Shown one piece after another: positions 16,090-23,622 of a stretch of DNA of 64,000 nt (the first letter of the stretch is position 1; each line of letters starts with the position of its first letter). Source of the stretch: Nocardia flavorosea NBRC 108225. Its GTDB lineage: Bacteria > Actinomycetota > Actinomycetes > Mycobacteriales > Mycobacteriaceae. The stretch is taken from positions 1-64,000 of the forward strand of contig NZ_BDCG01000008.1 of NCBI RefSeq assembly GCF_001613385.1, written 5' to 3'. The position numbers and the translations under genes are program-made. The notes under the pieces were generated by a model. The model worked only from the letters and a program-made list of their open reading frames with translations, had not been told where the DNA came from and did not search any database.

Positions 16090-16118
16090 TGTCCAGAAGA
16101 TTGACCGGACACCTGTCC
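16090..16118. promoter_or_regulatory. Predicted double operator upstream of the 32-codon ORF
   Basis: TGTCCAGAAGATTGACC (16090-16106) and TGACCGGACACCTGTCC (16102-16118) overlap with the same 12-bp offset seen at 7943-7971. TGTCC, TGACC and TGTCC recur every 12 bp. It lies between the 98-residue membrane protein gene and the 32-codon ORF, both on the minus strand, so its most likely target is the small ORF. Confidence 0.55.
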
Positions 16119-16225
16119 CACTCAGTGCGCACACCACGCACACGAGTGCGCGAAAGGATCGCGGATGCGGGCTCCACCGGCCGTTCGACGAGCGATCGGC
16201 GGAACCGGCCACCGGCGTGGACCGA

Positions 16226-16522
16226 TCAGCCGGCGACCCGCACCTCGGGTTCGGGGCCCGGCCCGTCCGCCCGCAACTTGAGCAGTGTCAACCCCGCGGT
16301 ACAGGCGAGGATGAGACCGATAACACTGATCACGACATGCAAAGTGGCGATTCCGTAGACCGCCGCCCCGAGCCCTCCGGCGAAAACCAGCCAGCCGAGA
16401 ACTCTGCTCACCGTTGCCCCGGAACCGGACGAACCGGTCACCACCGGCTCCGCGTCCGCCTTCCGCGTCTCGGGCACCTCTGCCGCGCCGGGCAGATCGG
16501 TGGTGGTCTGGTCTCCCATCAT
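16226..16522 (-). CDS. Small two-helix membrane protein of unknown function
   Basis: A 98-residue protein with a polar, Glu/Thr/Gly-rich N-terminus of about 40 residues, two predicted membrane helices (about residues 41-61, VLGWLVFAGGLGAAVYG, and 63-84, VVISVIGLILACTAGL) and a short Pro/Glu-rich tail. GAGGAG lies just upstream of two consecutive ATGs (16522 and 16519); spacing favours the second. No catalytic motif is visible. The 32-codon ORF is 267 bp downstream on the same strand, with the phased motif between them, so they are probably separate units. Function unknown. Confidence 0.7.
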   Translation of the reverse strand: MMGDQTTTDLPGAAEVPETRKADAEPVVTGSSGSGATVSRVLGWLVFAGGLGAAVYGIATLHVVISVIGLILACTAGLTLLKLRADGPGPEPEVRVAG

Positions 16523-16818
16523 CTACTCCTCGATGGCGCCGATCCGGAAATCATGTAGCGCCTACCACTGCGGTGCATCGGCACCGCGGACTCCGGTGTC
16601 CCATGCGTCACTTCCGCAACATACGCTAAGGCCACAACCCGCCGATTGTTACGCAACACAAGCACACGACACGCGGACGATATCAATTCGATACCTGATA
16701 TACCCGCCGTGAGCGGACCTTACACACGGTAACCAGCGGAATCGGCAGGGCGGGGGGTAGTTACACCGGACACCCTCGATTAAGGTGAGGCCACTGACTT
16801 ATCACAGGAGCGTCACCG

Positions 16819-17589
16819 ATGGACAGCAAAACGAAGGTCGCCGGCCCCCTGGCCGCCGCCGGTGCGGTATCCCTCGGGCTGGTGTTCATCGGCGCCTGCG
16901 GGGTCGGTCAGGAAGACACCTACGTACCACCGCCACCGATCCACTCGGGATCTCAGGCGGTCGAACAGGCACGCTACGCGGACCCGACGGCCACCACGGT
17001 CGCCCAGGTACTGATCCCGCCGTCCCCCACCTGGCGGATGGCACCCGAACCGCCGCCACGGCGCACGCTGCCGCCGGAATACCAGATTTCGGTCACCTCA
17101 TCGGCCGCCGCGTCGACCGGGCCCGGCGAGACAACCGACAGCGACGAGACCACCAGGCGCGCCACGCTGTCCGCCACACCCGGTGAGTTGCCCATCCCGG
17201 AACAGGATTCGGCCGCGACCTCGTCACCCGCCACGGAAATCGAGCCGGCCCACAGTGAATCACCGATTCCACTACCGGCTCCGACCGGCACAGAGGCCGC
17301 CCCGCCGACCTCTGTCGTCCCGGGCCCCACCACGACGATCGAGGAACCCGGCGACTCCGAAACACCGGTCACCCCCGAGTCGCCGGCGACCACCGAGCCC
17401 GTGGGCAGCGAGACCGTTCCGGGCACCGAAGCCGCACGTACCACCTCGACTCCGGTGGCACCGGAATCCCAGCAATCCATGCCCTTCGGGCTACCGGCCG
17501 ACACCACCGAGACCGGTGCGCCGGAATCCGGCGCACTCGTCCCGACGATCACGATCGCACCGGCCATCCCTCCTCGGTTCGGTGGCTGA
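16819..17589 (+). CDS. Predicted lipoprotein with long Pro/Thr/Glu-rich disordered region
   Basis: A 256-residue exported protein. The N-terminus has a short charged stretch, a hydrophobic core (LAAAGAVSLGLVF) and a lipobox-like IGAC with Cys27 as the likely lipidated residue. The remainder is low complexity, rich in Pro, Thr, Ser, Ala and Glu, with many PTTT/PAT/TPES-type clusters and no globular domain, so it probably spans or decorates the cell wall and may be O-glycosylated. ACAGGAG precedes ATG 16819. It is convergent with the EspG gene, 33 bp away. No family recognised beyond this architecture. Confidence 0.75.
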   Translation: MDSKTKVAGPLAAAGAVSLGLVFIGACGVGQEDTYVPPPPIHSGSQAVEQARYADPTATTVAQVLIPPSPTWRMAPEPPPRRTLPPEYQISVTSSAAASTGPGETTDSDETTRRATLSATPGELPIPEQDSAATSSPATEIEPAHSESPIPLPAPTGTEAAPPTSVVPGPTTTIEEPGDSETPVTPESPATTEPVGSETVPGTEAARTTSTPVAPESQQSMPFGLPADTTETGAPESGALVPTITIAPAIPPRFGG

Positions 17590-17622
17590 CAGCCTCCGTT
17601 CGAAGCCGCGAACCCGGCGCCG

Positions 17623-18369
17623 TCAGAGCTCGGCGTAGGCGATCGCCCGTTGCGCACCGATCACCATGGGCCGCAGCGAATTCGTGAAACGCTCGGCATC
17701 GACAGCGGCGATATCGACCATCGTGCCGGTATGGATCGCATAGCGGCCGTCCCCGGCGATATCGACCCAGCACAGCACACCGAACGGGTCCGTCCTGGCC
17801 GGCCGGTGCACGGAGACCACGAGCTGGCCGATACCGTCGCGCGGCTGTTTGAGCCGCTGCCGGATCCGGGTCGCCACAGTGGGGCCCGCGACCGGCACGG
17901 TGACCCGGTCCCGGCCGTCACGGACGACCTCCGCCCGCGGCGCACGCAACCGCGCCCCGCGACCGACCGGGGCGGCCGGTAGCGCGGCAACGACACGCAC
18001 GGGCAGGGAGGTGGCGGCCCCGGCCGCGATCCGGATATCGCCACCTCGATCCGGACCGCCGCCCGGTCGCTGCGTCGCCACGACCCCGATATGTCCCGCC
18101 GATGCACCGAGCACACGGGTGATGGGCGCCCCCGCGCCGTCCTGCCCGAAGACCGACACACTCACCTCCGGAGCGGACAGAACCCGCAGGGCTGCTTCCA
18201 AATCGGCATCGAGACCGGTCTCGCACCAATGCTGTAGCGCGGGCAGCTGGGCCGCCCGCTCGGCGGAATCCCGGGCGGACAACCGCACCGCCAGGGGGTA
18301 GGGAAGGCGATCACCCACCGTCTGTTCCCAGGCCAGCGCCAACTGGTCCGGGGTGAGGATCCAATTCAC
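17623..18369 (-). CDS. ESX secretion-associated protein EspG family
   Basis: A 248-residue EspG-type chaperone. EspG proteins bind PPE-family substrates in the cytosol and deliver them to type VII secretion systems. The N-terminus NWILTPDQLALAWEQTVGDRLPYPL is the characteristic EspG opening (residues 2 onward), and the C-terminal region (RIRQRLKQPRDGIGQLVVSV, then GVLCWVDIAGDGRYAIHTG) fits the family fold. The GTG start at 18369 overlaps the stop of the upstream PPE-like gene by 4 bp (GTGA). It is the last gene of a three-gene operon, as expected for a chaperone encoded beside its substrate. No EccB-E core genes are in the window, so it must serve a machine encoded elsewhere. Confidence 0.88.
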   Translation of the reverse strand: MNWILTPDQLALAWEQTVGDRLPYPLAVRLSARDSAERAAQLPALQHWCETGLDADLEAALRVLSAPEVSVSVFGQDGAGAPITRVLGASAGHIGVVATQRPGGGPDRGGDIRIAAGAATSLPVRVVAALPAAPVGRGARLRAPRAEVVRDGRDRVTVPVAGPTVATRIRQRLKQPRDGIGQLVVSVHRPARTDPFGVLCWVDIAGDGRYAIHTGTMVDIAAVDAERFTNSLRPMVIGAQRAIAYAEL

Positions 18370-19631
18370 TCCGCTTCGGTCCACTCGCCCAGAACCGGCG
18401 GGGTGGTGGGTTCGAGGGTGCCGATCAGCTGCCCGCCGGGTTCGGCTTCTTCCAGGAAGGTGAGCTCCTCGTCGCCGAAATGCAGGTCGTCGTCCTCGTC
18501 GCCGGGCCGTTCGGTGCGCGCGGGCGCCACCGGGGAACTCGAGCGCACACTATCGGCCGCCATCGCACCGCCCATCATGCCGCCGATCGCGCCCGCACCC
18601 ATCCCGGTGATCGCATCCCCACTCGAATTACGTTGCTGTTCTTCATGATCGCGTTCGCTGCCGGACCCGGTTCCGGCCCCGGCCGGACGGACCGGCACGG
18701 CGAATACCGGCGCACTCGGTGTGCTTGCCGGCGCCGCCGGCGCACTCCCGCCGGATACGGCCGGGGCGGTGGGCGCGGGTCCAGGTAGCTGTGTTCCGGC
18801 GGTGGTGGTGGCCTGGGGTTGATCCGCCGGGGCGGGCGCTGCTGCGGCTACCGGAAGGGCGGCGGCAGCGGGAGGTGCATTCGTGCCGGCGGAAGCCGGA
18901 TCGCTTGCGGATGCTTCCTGGGGAGCCGATGTGGCCGTCGGCGCCGAGGCAGTATCCGGTGCGTACGAAACAACCTTCCCCGCCGGCGAACTCACGCCGG
19001 TTGCTGTTGCGGCGGGCGCGGTGGCCGAGGCCGGTGTGTCCGGCTCCCCCGGCCCCGGATCGGGCAGATCGGGAAAGGCGGGGACCTGAGAGCCGGTCGG
19101 GATGAAGGCGCCGAGGTAGACGCTTTCCATCACCCGCACGGCGTCCGCGCGTGCGTTCTCGGCTGCCTGCTGGCCGGCGATATTGCCCGTCGCCGCATGG
19201 GGATCCAGGAGGGCCGCCGGCAGGTCCGGCCGGACTCCGGACGGTTCGCCGATACCGGTACGGAGCGTTTCCGCGGCATCACCCGCCTGCCCCAGCCGTT
19301 GTCCCACCGTGGTCAGCACGTCGGCGAGCTGCCGGCCCGCCGCCTCGAAATCCCGGACCGCCGCGCCTGCGAGACCCGCGGCGGCGCCCCGCCAGCCATC
19401 GGATATGGTGCCGCGGATTTCGGTATGTGCCTGTGTTACAGCGTCGTTCAGGCCGGACGCCGCACCCTGCCACAGTTGGCCGCCGGTCTGCAGAGCGGAC
19501 GGATCCAGCAGCGATACGCCGGCGTGGATTTGCTCGTGGGTGAGATTGTCGAAAACCTCGACCGTAGGTGCGTAATCCGGGTCCACGCGATTGTGGGCAC
19601 CCCGGAGCCCTGTCCGCGGTAGCTCACGCAC
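18366..19631 (-). CDS. PPE/WXG100-like type VII secretion substrate with Ala/Pro-rich C-terminus
   Basis: A 421-residue protein. Residues 20-150 are helical and contain LWQGAAS (Trp54) and a WxG-type turn DGWRGAA (Trp80), typical of the WXG100/PPE helical hairpin. Residues about 170-340 are a low-complexity Ala/Pro/Thr region, then GMGAGAIGGMMGGAM and an acidic C-terminus (EDDDLHFGDEELTFLEEAE). The chosen GTG at 19631 overlaps the upstream gene by 8 bp; a GTG 14 codons later is possible. A longer frame upstream is only an overlap reading. Between a small WXG-type gene and espG, it is the likely EspG client and secreted product. Confidence 0.8.
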   Translation of the reverse strand: MRELPRTGLRGAHNRVDPDYAPTVEVFDNLTHEQIHAGVSLLDPSALQTGGQLWQGAASGLNDAVTQAHTEIRGTISDGWRGAAAGLAGAAVRDFEAAGRQLADVLTTVGQRLGQAGDAAETLRTGIGEPSGVRPDLPAALLDPHAATGNIAGQQAAENARADAVRVMESVYLGAFIPTGSQVPAFPDLPDPGPGEPDTPASATAPAATATGVSSPAGKVVSYAPDTASAPTATSAPQEASASDPASAGTNAPPAAAALPVAAAAPAPADQPQATTTAGTQLPGPAPTAPAVSGGSAPAAPASTPSAPVFAVPVRPAGAGTGSGSERDHEEQQRNSSGDAITGMGAGAIGGMMGGAMAADSVRSSSPVAPARTERPGDEDDDLHFGDEELTFLEEAEPGGQLIGTLEPTTPPVLGEWTEAE

Positions 19632-20013
19632 CGGACACCCCCGTAACCTCGACCGGCGTGGCGCCGAGCGCGGCCGCGACCTCGGAATCGGCGTGCTGGT
19701 AGGCCACCGCAGCGCTCCGGAAGGTTTGCGCCATCTGCCGCGCCGCATTCGCGTAATTGCGCAGCGCCGCAATCGCATCGCCGGCCTTACCTTCGAAACC
19801 ACCGCGCAGCGCCGCACCGGAATCGAATCCACCGAACCCCGGCAGCGAAACCGCGCCGCCGAGTGTTTCGATCTGCGCGTCCACCTGATCGGCCAGCTGC
19901 TCGTAGCGCAGTGCACACCGCTCCGGCGCGCCCTCGGCGACCAGAACTCCATCGATCCACAGCTCTCCGTCGTCGACGGCCGAGCCGAGCGCGGCAATCG
20001 TATTCGGCTGCAT
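19624..20013 (-). CDS. Small WXG100/EspC-like type VII secretion protein
   Basis: A 129-residue, mostly helical protein with a Gly-rich turn (PGFGGFDSGAALRGGF, about 58-73) separating two helices, followed by AAVAYQHADSEVA, which contains the YxxxD secretion motif (Tyr105-Asp109) expected at the end of the helical hairpin of one member of a type VII substrate pair. ATG 20013 has GGAAGGGGG upstream. It overlaps the PPE-like gene by 8 bp, suggesting coupled translation and a heterodimer. The canonical W-x-G is not present in the turn, so family assignment rests on the YxxxD motif, size and neighbours. Confidence 0.78.
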   Translation of the reverse strand: MQPNTIAALGSAVDDGELWIDGVLVAEGAPERCALRYEQLADQVDAQIETLGGAVSLPGFGGFDSGAALRGGFEGKAGDAIAALRNYANAARQMAQTFRSAAVAYQHADSEVAAALGATPVEVTGVSGA

Positions 20014-20056
20014 CACCGGACCCCCTTCCTCTGCCGCCGGCGCCCAGCGGCTCTCG

Positions 20057-20764
20057 TCATCGCCGCTCCGGCCCCGCGACGATCTCCTGCGTCCATTGCA
20101 CGATATCCGCCGCGACCCGGCCGCGCACGCGCTCGTGCAGCAGATCGTGCCCCGCATCCGGGTACTCGCGCAGCTGCACCGAATCATGTCGCCGCGCCCA
20201 GTCCCGCACCGCCTCGATCGGCGCCCGCCGGTCGTCGACCCCGTGCACCGCCAGCACCCGCGGCAGCCGCGCGATCTGCGCAGGTGTACCGCCGAACGCC
20301 CGCTGCGGGGTACCGCACAACACCAGTCCGGCCAGCTCGCGGGCGTCCAACAGCGGATCGGCGGAGTATTCCGCGGCTTTCGGTGCCGCGTTGTGCCCGG
20401 GAGCCGGGGCCTGCGGCCGGGCGGCGCCGAGCGCGGCCAGCGCCGTGATCGCCCCCAGCGAATGTCCCATGAGCGCCAGTGGCAAATCCGGGACGAGGTC
20501 GCGCACGACCTCGGTGAAGCGCACCGCGTCATCCACCAGATCGGCCATGTCCAAAGGGCGTTCGGGATCGCCTTCGCTGAGCCCCTGCCCGGCGGTATCC
20601 AGCGTCCACATCGCGATTCCGCCGATGTTCAGCCGACGCGCGAACTCGTGATAATGCCCGCTGTGCTGCCCCGAGCCGGGTAACAGTGCCAGCGCGGCAA
20701 CAGCCCCGTCGACCGGCCGTTCCCGATAGTGCAACCGGCCACGCGCGCCCTCGAAAAACCCCAT
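20057..20764 (-). CDS. Alpha/beta hydrolase (lysophospholipase / monoacylglycerol lipase-like)
   Basis: A 235-residue alpha/beta hydrolase. The nucleophile elbow is GHSLG with Ser102, the acid is probably Asp in AVHGVDDRR and the His is in PDAGHDLLHE. The N-terminus (GRLHYRE, then LLPGSGQHSGHYHEFARRL) and WTLDTAGQGLSEG are typical of monoacylglycerol lipase / lysophospholipase-type serine hydrolases. There is no signal peptide, so it acts in the cytosol. It lies 43 bp upstream of the small secretion protein gene on the same strand and may share its transcript, though a functional link is unproven. Confidence 0.87.
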   Translation of the reverse strand: MGFFEGARGRLHYRERPVDGAVAALALLPGSGQHSGHYHEFARRLNIGGIAMWTLDTAGQGLSEGDPERPLDMADLVDDAVRFTEVVRDLVPDLPLALMGHSLGAITALAALGAARPQAPAPGHNAAPKAAEYSADPLLDARELAGLVLCGTPQRAFGGTPAQIARLPRVLAVHGVDDRRAPIEAVRDWARRHDSVQLREYPDAGHDLLHERVRGRVAADIVQWTQEIVAGPERR

Positions 20765-20947
20765 GATCGAATTCTGGCAAGTACCGATGCGCGGGCGGAG
20801 CCCGGCAGGATCTCATGGGCCACGAGGGCGCGGCTGCGCAGGGAGGGCCCCGAGTTCACAGCCGGAACAGCCCGCGCGACCGGCACCGCCTCTCTCGAGC
20901 CTTCGATCGAAGGTGGCGCCGACGCGGCGTGACAGTGTCCGGATACA

Positions 20948-20992
20948 CCGGCCAAATCGCGTGCACACACGGGCCGGCCAGATCGCATGCAC
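20948..20992. repeat. Imperfect direct repeat, 19-bp unit x2
   Basis: CCGGCCAAATCGCGTGCAC at 20948-20966 and CCGGCCAGATCGCATGCAC at 20974-20992, two differences. In a gene-free interval; no function assigned. Confidence 0.6.
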
Positions 20993-21165
20993 GCGGGAGC
21001 CGTCGGTGCCCGTGGGCCGACCCGCGCACCGGTCGACGAACTCACCGTCCGACGGCGCCGCCGCAACTACGGTCCGGGATGCCGATTTCCCGCCGGCAAG
21101 GGCCCAACTACCGCGACGTCGTATCCCCGGTCGACATAGCCCGCGAGCGGCGACGATCGGCTACT

Positions 21166-21219
21166 GTCGCCGTGTCGCCGTGTCGACGTGTCGACGTGTC
21201 GCCGTGTCGCCGTGTCGAC
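21166..21219. repeat. 8-bp tandem repeat (GTGTCGCC/GTGTCGAC), about 6.75 copies
   Basis: Consecutive units are GTCGCC (partial), GTGTCGCC, GTGTCGAC, GTGTCGAC, GTGTCGCC, GTGTCGCC and GTGTCGAC. Because the unit is not a multiple of three, each gain or loss would shift a reading frame. It lies just upstream of, and in continuity with, an SDR gene remnant. Confidence 0.85.
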
Positions 21220-21220
21220 G

Positions 21221-21345
21221 GGAGACGGCCGTCTGCCGCTCGCCCGGGCAGAACCGGAAGACATCGCTCGCACCATCACCTTCCTCACCGCCGGACGCCG
21301 GAGGGATGACCGGCGCGGCGAATCGACCGTACGGTGGTGCGCCCA
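21221..21345 (+). pseudogene. Remnant of an SDR dehydrogenase gene (C-terminal fragment, frameshifted)
   Basis: One frame reads RLPLARAEPEDIARTITFL then TAG (21230-21295), the usual run-in to the last helix of FabG-like SDRs. The expected final segment follows in a different frame as MTGAANRPYGGAP (21306-21344), corresponding to the family's MTGANIxVNGG ending. A single-base-type frameshift lies near 21302-21306. No catalytic Tyr/Lys or cofactor motif is found upstream, where the 8-bp tandem repeat begins. It is best read as a 3' relic of a lost gene. Confidence 0.5.
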
Positions 21346-21482
21346 CGCAGCGGTATCCGGACATCGTCGAACGAGTCGCCGGTGTGGCGTGTGTTGTGCA
21401 CCGCGCCCCCGACAAATTGCGGCAGAGGCCGGGTCCGGACATCCGAGCTGTCACCGCGGGTGACGCCGGTCCGGCAAGTCGG

Positions 21483-22211
21483 TTACGCCGGAGCGGGCTG
21501 AGCGTCCGGCGCCGGGGCGCCGGACTGTGCGGGGGCCGCCGGGGCCTGCGGTGCGGCCGCATCCGGCGCGGGAACGGCCGGGGCGGGCGGCAGGTCCGGC
21601 ACGGAGAACAAGCCGACCGTGGGCGTCATCACGCAGAGCGCACCCGGGTAGTTCACGGTTCCCCACATGGAGGCGAGGACGGTCCCGGGCCCGCTGTCGA
21701 CGGTCCGCGACAACGAGGCGGTACCGAACTCGGTGACATCGCTGAGCGTATCCAGCCCGCTGCGGCCGTTGTTGATATTGATCCAGGCGACCACCAGGCC
21801 CGAGGCCTGCGCGATGCCGGAGTGCCGCGGGGTGGCGTGGAAGGTCAGCGTGCCGGGGGTACCGCTCAGGTTGAGACTGGGGCCGTTGGCGGTGGCGGCC
21901 GCGAAGGTTGTGGTGATCACGCCGTTGCTGCCGCAGCCGAAGGTCGGGGCGGCGTAGACGAAGGGGGCGTAGGCGCTGATATTGCTGATCTCGCTGGCGG
22001 CCACGATGTCGTGGTAACTGCGCAGCGCGTCCACGCCGGGGCGGGCGGCCGGGTCGGCAGCGGTCTGTTCGGTGAGCGCGGTCAGCGCGGTTTCGCCGGG
22101 TGTCGGTTCGGGCTCGGGAGCGGCGGCCGCCGGGGTGGTGAAGGTGAGCGCGGCACCGATACCGAGGACGGCCGCTGCGGCCGCGGTTCGGGCGACGATT
22201 CTGTTGTGCAC
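21483..22211 (-). CDS. Secreted protein of unknown function with Ala/Pro-rich C-terminus
   Basis: A 242-residue exported protein. GTG 22211 is preceded by AGGGAG and gives a clean signal peptide: VHNRIVART, then AAAAAVLGIGAALTFTT and cleavage after PAAAA near residue 31. The middle part is globular, with a probable disulfide pair between Cys in TFGCGSNG and Cys in GALCVMTP and beta-rich stretches (ITTTFAAATANGPSLNLSG, VVAWININNGRSG). The last 45 residues are Pro/Ala repeats likely to be wall-spanning. I do not recognise the domain; many nocardial exported proteins of unknown function have this layout. Confidence 0.75.
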   Translation of the reverse strand: MHNRIVARTAAAAAVLGIGAALTFTTPAAAAPEPEPTPGETALTALTEQTAADPAARPGVDALRSYHDIVAASEISNISAYAPFVYAAPTFGCGSNGVITTTFAAATANGPSLNLSGTPGTLTFHATPRHSGIAQASGLVVAWININNGRSGLDTLSDVTEFGTASLSRTVDSGPGTVLASMWGTVNYPGALCVMTPTVGLFSVPDLPPAPAVPAPDAAAPQAPAAPAQSGAPAPDAQPAPA

Positions 22212-22440
22212 TGCTGAACTCCCTATATCCGCTCGCGGCGATGGCAGGCCGGATCCACCGGCAATCCCCCGCCCACCGCTGCAAGTTACCAGCACCGGTG
22301 GAACACCGCCGGGTCACACTCCGCTCTCGGCCCGCGTTATCGGCGGCAAGCGACGGGTGTATGTGATGCACTCGACGCGGCAGGATTGAGCAGGGGTGTA
22401 AATTCGATGCGGGACAATCGAGACATATTTGGAGATGTGT

Positions 22441-23613
22441 ATGAAATTAACTCTGTCTCCCGACGAGGTCGCCTTCCGCGACGAGCTGCGGAAGATCTAC
22501 ACCACCGCGATCCCCGCCGAGATCCGGGAACGCGTGAAGTACGGTCACGAGCTGTCCCGCGAGGACGTCGTGACGGCCCACCGGATCCTCAACGAGCACG
22601 GCCTGGCCGTGCCGAACTGGCCGGTGGAATGGGGCGGCAAGGACTGGACCCCTATGCAGCGCCATATCTGGCAGGACGAGCTGCAACTGGCCAGCGTGCC
22701 CGACCCGCTGACCTTCAACGCGACCATGATCGGCCCGGTCATCGCTCAGTTCGGCTCCGAAGAACTGAAGAAGCGCTTCCTGCCGGCCACCGCCAACCTC
22801 GACATCTGGTGGTGCCAGGGCTTCTCCGAACCCGACGCCGGCTCCGACCTGGCCTCGTTGCGCACCACCGCCGTCCGCGACGGTGACTCCTATATCGTCA
22901 ACGGCCAGAAGATCTGGACCACCCTGGGACAGTGGGCCGACTGGATCTTCTGCCTGGTCCGCACCGACCCCAACGCCCCGAAGAAGCAGGCCGGGATCTC
23001 CATGCTGCTCTTCGATGTGAAATCCCCCGGCGTCACCGTCCGCCCGATCAAACTCATCGACGGCGGCTACGAGGTGAACGAGGTCTTCTTCGAGAACGTG
23101 CGGATCCCCGCCGATCAGCTGGTCGGCGAGGAGAACATGGGCTGGACCTACGCCAAATTCCTGCTCGGCAACGAACGCACCGGTATCACCGCCGTCGGCC
23201 GCACCAAGGTGAAGATCGGGGTGGCCAAGGAATACGCCGCGGCCACCAAATCCGGTTCGGGCACCCTGCTCGACGACCCGCTGTTCGCGGCGCGCATCGC
23301 CGAACTGGAGAACGAACTACTCGCCCTGGAACTCACCCAGCTGCGTGTGGTCTCGAATTCGACCGAGGGCAAACCGAATCCGGCCTCCTCGGTACTGAAG
23401 CTGCGCGGTTCCGAACTGCAACAGGCAGCCACCGAACTCCTGCTCGATATCGCCGGCCCGGATGCCCTGCCGGTCGGCGCCGGAGATATCGCCTCGCCCG
23501 AATGGGCGCAGCGCAGCGGCCCGGGCTACCTCAACTACCGCAAGACAACCATCTACGGAGGTTCCAGCGAGGTGCAGCGCACCATCATCGCCTCCTCGAT
23601 CCTCGGATTGTGA
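22441..23613 (+). CDS. Acyl-CoA dehydrogenase (FadE), first subunit of a paired complex
   Basis: A 390-residue flavin-dependent acyl-CoA dehydrogenase. Segments: WPVEWGGKDWTPMQRHIWQD, the FAD/substrate loop CQGFSEPDAGSDLASL, IVNGQKIWTT, and C-terminal IYGGSSEVQRTIIASSIL. ATG 22441 is chosen over two upstream in-frame ATGs because GGAG at 22431-22434 is 6 nt before it. A second acyl-CoA dehydrogenase gene follows after 9 bp. Such pairs form alpha2-beta2 enzymes for bulky CoA esters such as steroid side chains in mycobacteria (FadE28/29 type), so this pair probably oxidises a branched or polycyclic acyl-CoA. A weak copy of the phased motif (22416-22432) overlaps the ribosome binding region. Confidence 0.92.
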   Translation: MKLTLSPDEVAFRDELRKIYTTAIPAEIRERVKYGHELSREDVVTAHRILNEHGLAVPNWPVEWGGKDWTPMQRHIWQDELQLASVPDPLTFNATMIGPVIAQFGSEELKKRFLPATANLDIWWCQGFSEPDAGSDLASLRTTAVRDGDSYIVNGQKIWTTLGQWADWIFCLVRTDPNAPKKQAGISMLLFDVKSPGVTVRPIKLIDGGYEVNEVFFENVRIPADQLVGEENMGWTYAKFLLGNERTGITAVGRTKVKIGVAKEYAAATKSGSGTLLDDPLFAARIAELENELLALELTQLRVVSNSTEGKPNPASSVLKLRGSELQQAATELLLDIAGPDALPVGAGDIASPEWAQRSGPGYLNYRKTTIYGGSSEVQRTIIASSILGL

Positions 23614-23622
23614 GGTCAGGTT

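Noticed and set aside
20935..20951. TGTCCGGATACACCGGC as a sixth operator
   Set aside because: Only about 9 of 15 informative positions match and it is not before a gene; a similar chance match occurs near 53268.
21166..21219. Possible CRISPR array
   Set aside because: Repeats are contiguous 8-mers without spacers; no cas genes.
20763..22217. 484-codon plus-strand open frame across the gene-poor interval and the secreted-protein gene
   Set aside because: Low-complexity Arg/Gly/Pro translation; the minus-strand gene with a signal peptide explains the right half, and the left half only contains the SDR fragment.
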